This document shows positions 32,900-36,171 of a stretch of 36,171 bases of DNA, piece after piece. The stretch is taken from positions 1-36,171 of IMG/VR virus record IMGVR_UViG_3300037297_000099. One strand, written 5' to 3'. Position numbers and translations under genes: made by a program. The stretch is from a virus. Position 1 is the first letter of the stretch, and each line of letters starts with the position of its first letter. The notes below the pieces were generated by a model, which did not search any database, was not told the origin of the DNA, and saw only the letters and a list, made by a program, of their open reading frames with translations.

Positions 32900-32928
32900 A
32901 ATCTATCAATATAGATATGTATATGTAG
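32900..32928 (+). promoter_or_regulatory. Second copy of the AATCTATCAATATA promoter-like motif
   Basis: AATCTATCAATATA (32900-32913), three variable bases, ATGTATA (32917-32923), one base, GTAG. It matches the element at 31302-31326 at all conserved positions. It lies 40 bases before the ATG of the next gene and just after the terminator and hairpin, as expected for a promoter starting the right-hand operon. Confidence 0.62.
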
Positions 32929-32939
32929 AGGGTTATTAA

Positions 32940-33140
32940 ATGACAAGATCAAAGAAGTATCGATATCCGAACGGTTATGACGTCGAGATCACTTTTGGCC
33001 AAGATAAGTATTGTGCTTTAGTCACGACAGGATTTGACCCAGATTTTATTCTCAACGCCACCGATTTAGACGATATGGGTTTGGCGCGTTTTTTAGAGCG
33101 TATTCGGTCGCTACCATTAGAAAAGGAGAATAGAAAATGA
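32940..33140 (+). CDS. Small protein with SKKYRYxNGY motif, 66 aa (copy 1)
   Basis: MTRSKKYRYPNGYDVEITFG starts a strand-rich N-terminus, followed by a helix ending LARFLERIRSLPLEKENRK. It is a paralog of the next gene (SKKYRYSNGYVAEV ... FLNYIKSLPSPGKE). The function is unknown. It is the first gene of the operon that leads into cassette H. A 17-codon frame (33137-33190) starts by ATGA at its stop and carries the ribosome-binding site of the next gene, possibly for coupling. Confidence 0.68.
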   Translation: MTRSKKYRYPNGYDVEITFGQDKYCALVTTGFDPDFILNATDLDDMGLARFLERIRSLPLEKENRK

Positions 33141-33179
33141 ACGGATATTTAGTGAATGTAAATTATTGGAGGAAACAGA

Positions 33180-33383
33180 ATGAAATCTAAATCAAAGAAG
33201 TATCGATATTCAAATGGTTATGTAGCAGAAGTAATGCTCACGCCTGATCAAGGATATAAGGCATCCGTTTGGCACTCACAGTGTTTGAATTGCGTGAGCA
33301 TCAATGTAAAGGATGCCGACAAAAATATAATGAAGAGTTTTTTGAACTATATCAAATCATTGCCCAGCCCAGGAAAGGAGTAG
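33180..33383 (+). CDS. Small protein with SKKYRYxNGY motif, 67 aa (copy 2)
   Basis: TTGGAGGAAACAGA precedes the ATG. The N-terminal KSKSKKYRYSNGYVAEVML and the C-terminal helix MKSFLNYIKSLP match the previous gene, while the middle (YKASVWHSQCLNCVSINVKDA) has diverged. This is a tandem duplication. It is followed 7 bases later by the ribbon-helix-helix gene. Confidence 0.68.
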   Translation: MKSKSKKYRYSNGYVAEVMLTPDQGYKASVWHSQCLNCVSINVKDADKNIMKSFLNYIKSLPSPGKE

Positions 33384-33390
33384 TAAGAAA

Positions 33391-33555
33391 ATGGATAGAG
33401 ATAAATATACTGCAGTGTCCATTAATTTCAAGCGAGGCGACATGCTTATTGAATGGCTCGATAAGTATTGTAAAGAGTTAGGGATGACCCGATCCAAACT
33501 AATAAGAAGGCTTATTAAAAAAGAACGCATAAGGGCCAATAGAGGTGAAAAATGA
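33391..33555 (+). CDS. Ribbon-helix-helix-like DNA-binding protein, 54 aa
   Basis: AAAGGAG (33373-33379) precedes ATG 33391. The product MDRDKYTAVSINFKRGDMLIE has a strand followed by helix 1 (IEWLDKYCKELG), the turn MTRSKLIRRLIKKE with the T/S-R-S-x-hydrophobic start of helix B, and a basic tail. This is the RHH layout found in Arc/MetJ-type repressors. It overlaps the next ATG (ATGA). It is probably an operon repressor; the targets may be the nearby inverted repeats. Confidence 0.7.
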   Translation: MDRDKYTAVSINFKRGDMLIEWLDKYCKELGMTRSKLIRRLIKKERIRANRGEK

Positions 33556-33866
33556 TCACAGCAAAAGAAGCTAGAGAATTAACGACAAGCTTTGAGTTTA
33601 AAAAATTAAGGAATGAAATGGTTCCACAGAAATTAAAACAGATAGAAAAAGACATAATGGCAATGAAGGATAGCGGACAATTTAAGATAGAATACGATTG
33701 GGAGTTCTTTGGTTCTTATGTCGTATGGTATGATGTAAAATATGAATTGAAAAAACTTGGTTATAGGGTAGAGTCAAGTGTATTTGGTCGTGGAAATATG
33801 AAAATATACTGGTCAGTACCGAATAATATATCCGATACGATTGGAATTTCTTTGATTCCGGTGTAG
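33552..33866 (+). CDS. Phage protein with AKEA...GYxV...IYW domain, 104 aa
   Basis: MITAKEARELTTSFEFKKLR begins a helical region. The second half (YDVKYELKKLGYRVESSVFGRGNMKIYWSVP) is the same small alpha/beta module as residues 80-110 of the zinc-finger protein at 1651. This AKEA/GYxV arrangement is frequent in phage hypothetical proteins; the role is unknown. The start is by ATGA overlap with the RHH gene. The gene sits directly before cassette H, just as the 1651 gene sits directly before cassette C. Confidence 0.7.
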   Translation: MITAKEARELTTSFEFKKLRNEMVPQKLKQIEKDIMAMKDSGQFKIEYDWEFFGSYVVWYDVKYELKKLGYRVESSVFGRGNMKIYWSVPNNISDTIGISLIPV

Positions 33867-33876
33867 GGAGAATAGA

Positions 33877-34443
33877 ATGACATTACTACACGACGCTTAC
33901 ACAGCCTGGTTATCAGGGCTAACTTACAAAGATGAAAAAGGAATTCATTGGCAGGATAAATATGACAACCATGTTACCATAAGCAATGTAAATGCGGAAA
34001 CAGAAAGCTATGTTATAAGATATTGGCACAAGAATGGACAGCTTGAAAGTGAAATCCTATTTCACCAAGGGCAAAAACACGGGGTAGAGAAACGGTGGTA
34101 TGAAAATGGGAAACTTAAGGCGGAAATCCCAGTTTGCCAAGGACAAATACACGGGATTGAGAAGTGGTGGAATGAAAACGGACAACTTGAAGAGGAAATA
34201 CCATATCAACAAGGACAAATACACGGCGTTATGAAACAGTGGTATGAAAGCGGAAAGCTCGAAAAGGAATTTCCATACCAACAAGGACAAATACACGGGA
34301 CCGCGAAATGGTGGCACGAGAACGGAAAACTTCAAGAGGAAACCCCATGGTACCAAGGGCAAAAACACGGGGTAGAGAAACGTTGGTATGAGAATGGGAA
34401 ACTTCAATTGGAAGCCCATTGGGAACACGGAATGAAACAATGA
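33877..34443 (+). CDS. MORN_2 repeat protein, n=4 (cassette H, 188 aa)
   Basis: First gene of the right-hand cassette run, starting MTLLHDAYTAWLSGLTYKDE after GGGAGAATAGA. N-module of 66 residues, four full 24-residue repeats and a 26-residue cap (AHWEHGMKQ). One repeat reads IHGTAKWWHENGKL. The DNA of its last repeat, cap and the junction to the next gene (34361-34520) is identical over 160 bases to the I-J junction, showing a recent duplication. Confidence 0.88.
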   Translation: MTLLHDAYTAWLSGLTYKDEKGIHWQDKYDNHVTISNVNAETESYVIRYWHKNGQLESEILFHQGQKHGVEKRWYENGKLKAEIPVCQGQIHGIEKWWNENGQLEEEIPYQQGQIHGVMKQWYESGKLEKEFPYQQGQIHGTAKWWHENGKLQEETPWYQGQKHGVEKRWYENGKLQLEAHWEHGMKQ

Positions 34444-34862
34444 ACTTACTACACGACGCTTACACAGCCTGGCTATCAGGGCTAACTTATAAAGATGAAA
34501 AAGGAATTCATTGGCAGGATAAATATGACAATCCTATTACTATAAGTGATATTGACATAGAAACAAAAAGCTATGTTGTAAGATATTGGTATCAAAATGG
34601 ACAACTTCAAAAGGAAGTCCCATATCAACAAGGACAAAGACACGGGGTTGAGAAATGGTGGTATGATGGTGGACAACCTTGGTGGGAAATTCCATATCAA
34701 CAAGGGCAAATACATGGCGTTGAGAAAGGATGGCATGATAACGGATGGCCTTATGTGGAAGTCCAATACCAACAATGGAAAAAACACGGGGTAGAGAAAC
34801 GTTGGTATGAGAATGGGAAACTTCAATTGGAAGCCCATTGGGAACACGGAATGAAACAATGA
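34440..34862 (+). CDS. MORN_2 repeat protein, n=2 (cassette I, 140 aa)
   Basis: The shortest complete member: N-module, two full repeats and the AHWEHGMKQ cap (66+48+26). It starts by ATGA overlap at 34440. Both its borders carry the same 160-base block (34361-34520 and 34780-34939), so unequal recombination could delete or multiply the whole gene. Some repeat positions are unusual (WYDGGQPWW, WHDNGWPYVEVQYQQWK). Confidence 0.87.
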   Translation: MNLLHDAYTAWLSGLTYKDEKGIHWQDKYDNPITISDIDIETKSYVVRYWYQNGQLQKEVPYQQGQRHGVEKWWYDGGQPWWEIPYQQGQIHGVEKGWHDNGWPYVEVQYQQWKKHGVEKRWYENGKLQLEAHWEHGMKQ

Positions 34863-35428
34863 ACTTACTACACGACGCTTACACAGCCTGGCTATCAGGG
34901 CTAACTTATAAAGATGAAAAAGGAATTCATTGGCAGGATGAAGAAAACGATCCTATTACTATAAGTGATATTGACATAGAAACAAAAAGCTATGTTGTAA
35001 GATATTGGTATCAAAATGGACAACTTTTGAAGGAAGTACCATTTCACCAAGGGCAACAACATGGGGTTGCGAAAGAGTGGCACGAAAATGGAAAACTTTG
35101 GTGGGAAATCCCTTACCATCAAGGACAAAAACACGGGGTAGAGAAACGGTGGTACGAAAACGGAAAACTTTGGTGGAAAATCCCGTTTCACCAAGGACAA
35201 AAACACGGAATCGCGAAATGGTGGCACGAGAACGGAAAGCTTGAAGAAGAAATACCATATTATCAAGGGCAAAGACACGGGGTTGTGAAAGAGTGGTGTG
35301 GCAATGAACAACTTTGGCGGGAAATCCCCTATGACCAAGGACAAGAATACATAGAAAAAATAATAAGGAAACACGTAATAGGACAAGAATACATAGAAAA
35401 AATGATAAGGAAACACGGAATAAAATAA
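34859..35428 (+). CDS. MORN_2 repeat protein with degenerate tail (cassette J, 189 aa)
   Basis: N-module and four full repeats (the last with the odd CGNEQL), then the pattern breaks. The usual cap is replaced by two 14-residue units, GQEYIEKIIRKHVI and GQEYIEKMIRKHGI, encoded by a 42-bp direct repeat (35339-35380, 35381-35422). The final bases GGAAACACGGAATAAAATAATG still resemble the canonical border, so the tail probably arose by deletion inside a repeat followed by duplication. The stop overlaps the next ATG (TAATG). Confidence 0.85.
   Translation: MNLLHDAYTAWLSGLTYKDEKGIHWQDEENDPITISDIDIETKSYVVRYWYQNGQLLKEVPFHQGQQHGVAKEWHENGKLWWEIPYHQGQKHGVEKRWYENGKLWWKIPFHQGQKHGIAKWWHENGKLEEEIPYYQGQRHGVVKEWCGNEQLWREIPYDQGQEYIEKIIRKHVIGQEYIEKMIRKHGIK
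35339..35422 (+). repeat. 42-bp direct repeat in the 3' end of cassette J
   Basis: Two nearly identical 42-base units beginning GGACAAGAATACATAGAAAA. It is the only place in the array where the unit length is not 72 bp; the length stays divisible by three, so the frame is kept. Confidence 0.85.
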
Positions 35429-36066
35429 TGAACCTACTACACGACGCTTACACAGCATGGACATCAGGATTGACACACAAAGATGAAAAAGGCATTCATT
35501 GGCAGGATGAAGAAAACGATCCTATTACCATAAGCAATATCAATATGGAAACAAAAAGCTATATTGTAAAATATTGGTATCCAAATGGACAACTTGAAAG
35601 TGAAGAACCATATCGCCAAGGACAAAAACACGGAATCGTGAAACAGTGGCACGAAAATGGACAACTTAAACTTGAGGTCCCATACCAACAAGGACAAAAA
35701 TACGGAACTGAAAAGGATTGGGATGCCGATGGACAACTTGAAGCGGAAATCCAATTTCACCAAGGGCAAAGACATGGGGTTGTGAAACAGTGGTATGCCG
35801 ACGGACAACTTATGTTTGAGGTCCCATACCAACAAGGACAACAGCACGGCGTTGTGAAACGGTGGTATGGCAACGTACAACTTATGTTTGAAGTCCCATA
35901 CCAACAAGGGCAACAGCACGGTGTTGTGAGACAGTGGTATGAAAACGGACAGCTTTGGATGGAAACCACATATCACCAAGGGCAAATACACGGTGTTGCT
36001 AAACAGTGGTACAAGAATGGAAAGCTTGAATGTGAAACCCATTGGGAACACGGAATAAAACAATGA
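35428..36066 (+). CDS. MORN_2 repeat protein, n=5 (cassette K, 212 aa)
   Basis: N-module (MNLLHDAYTAWTSGLTHKDE...), five full repeats and the cap THWEHGIKQ (66+120+26). The repeats are somewhat divergent (GTEKDWDADGQL, WYGNVQLMF), with two neighbouring units nearly identical (QLMFEVPYQQGQQHGVV). The stop lies in CAATGAGATAGGAGTATAGG. In the window's left part this sequence instead follows the truncated cassette B, so K and B are alternative neighbours of the gene at 531. Confidence 0.88.
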   Translation: MNLLHDAYTAWTSGLTHKDEKGIHWQDEENDPITISNINMETKSYIVKYWYPNGQLESEEPYRQGQKHGIVKQWHENGQLKLEVPYQQGQKYGTEKDWDADGQLEAEIQFHQGQRHGVVKQWYADGQLMFEVPYQQGQQHGVVKRWYGNVQLMFEVPYQQGQQHGVVRQWYENGQLWMETTYHQGQIHGVAKQWYKNGKLECETHWEHGIKQ

Positions 36067-36171
36067 GATAGGAGTATAGGATGAAAAAATATTACTGCAT
36101 TACTACAATAGGCGAAAACAAGCACTTCTTTTATTCTAATAAATCATTGTCGTTTGTAAAAAAAATTGCAA
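36060..36171 (+). repeat. 112-base exact copy of 510-621 at the window end
   Basis: 36060-36171 equals 510-621 base for base and contains the leader and first 27 codons of the gene at 531. Upstream of it the two contexts differ completely (36059 and before against 509 and before). This is consistent with a circular or circularly permuted molecule of 35,550 bp whose left end carries a variant of the cassette region, or with two genomic copies of this segment. Confidence 0.9.

Noticed and set aside
36060-36171. Simple direct terminal repeat of a linear phage genome
   Set aside because: The copy lies at 510-621 and not at base 1, with unrelated upstream contexts; a plain terminal repeat would match the window start.

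Overview
The window is most of the genome of a small tailed phage with podovirus-type architecture. It encodes large terminase, portal, scaffold, major capsid protein, a gp4-like adaptor, a long beta-rich tail nozzle-like protein, large coiled-coil internal virion proteins and fibres with S74 chaperone domains; no tape measure, sheath or baseplate genes are visible. Most genes have clear Shine-Dalgarno sequences. The sequence is AT-rich except for a visibly GC-richer block at about 7.2-9.6 kb. The host cannot be named from the sequence. The last 112 bases (36060-36171) repeat 510-621 exactly, so the molecule is probably circular or circularly permuted, with a unit of about 35,550 bp. Bases 1-509 would then be a second version of the sequence leading into position 510.

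Layout. 1-7070 (+): accessory region dominated by paralogous genes made of 24-residue MORN_2/YwqK-type repeats, mixed with a cysteine hydrolase, a zinc-finger protein, an MT-A70 methyltransferase, a ribbon-helix-helix protein and small unknowns. 7071-9930 (+): a large inverted repeat, then a GC-richer block with a small basic protein, a TPR-lipoprotein-like fusion, a tyrosine recombinase and a membrane-anchored protein. 9939-27486 (-): virion genes in the order portal, scaffold, capsid, adaptor, fibre, nozzle, internal proteins, second fibre, holin-like protein. 27487-28250: non-coding, with several repeat families. 28251-31239 (-): packaging block with TerL, a GNAT-like protein and a possible TerS. 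31388-32725 (+): a compact polymerase with superfamily-A motifs A, B and C, related in layout to T7-like RNA polymerases and TV-Pol. 32760-33866: terminator, hairpin and small genes. 33877-36066 (+): four more MORN_2 genes, joining the left-end cluster across the window ends.

The most striking system is the MORN_2 gene array. Nine complete genes plus a partial and a truncated one share an almost constant N-terminal module and C-terminal cap. Seven complete members fit 92+24n residues (n=2,3,3,4,5,6,10; one has a single extra residue), so they differ by whole 72-bp in-frame units. Long identical DNA blocks are shared between different members, and two alternative junctions lead into the same downstream gene. 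This points to ongoing recombination that reshuffles and resizes the repeat proteins. Function is not shown by the sequence; MORN_2/YwqK proteins elsewhere are annotated as antitoxin-like. The second notable item is the diverged polymerase together with a promoter-like motif that occurs three times, each time oriented towards a downstream gene.
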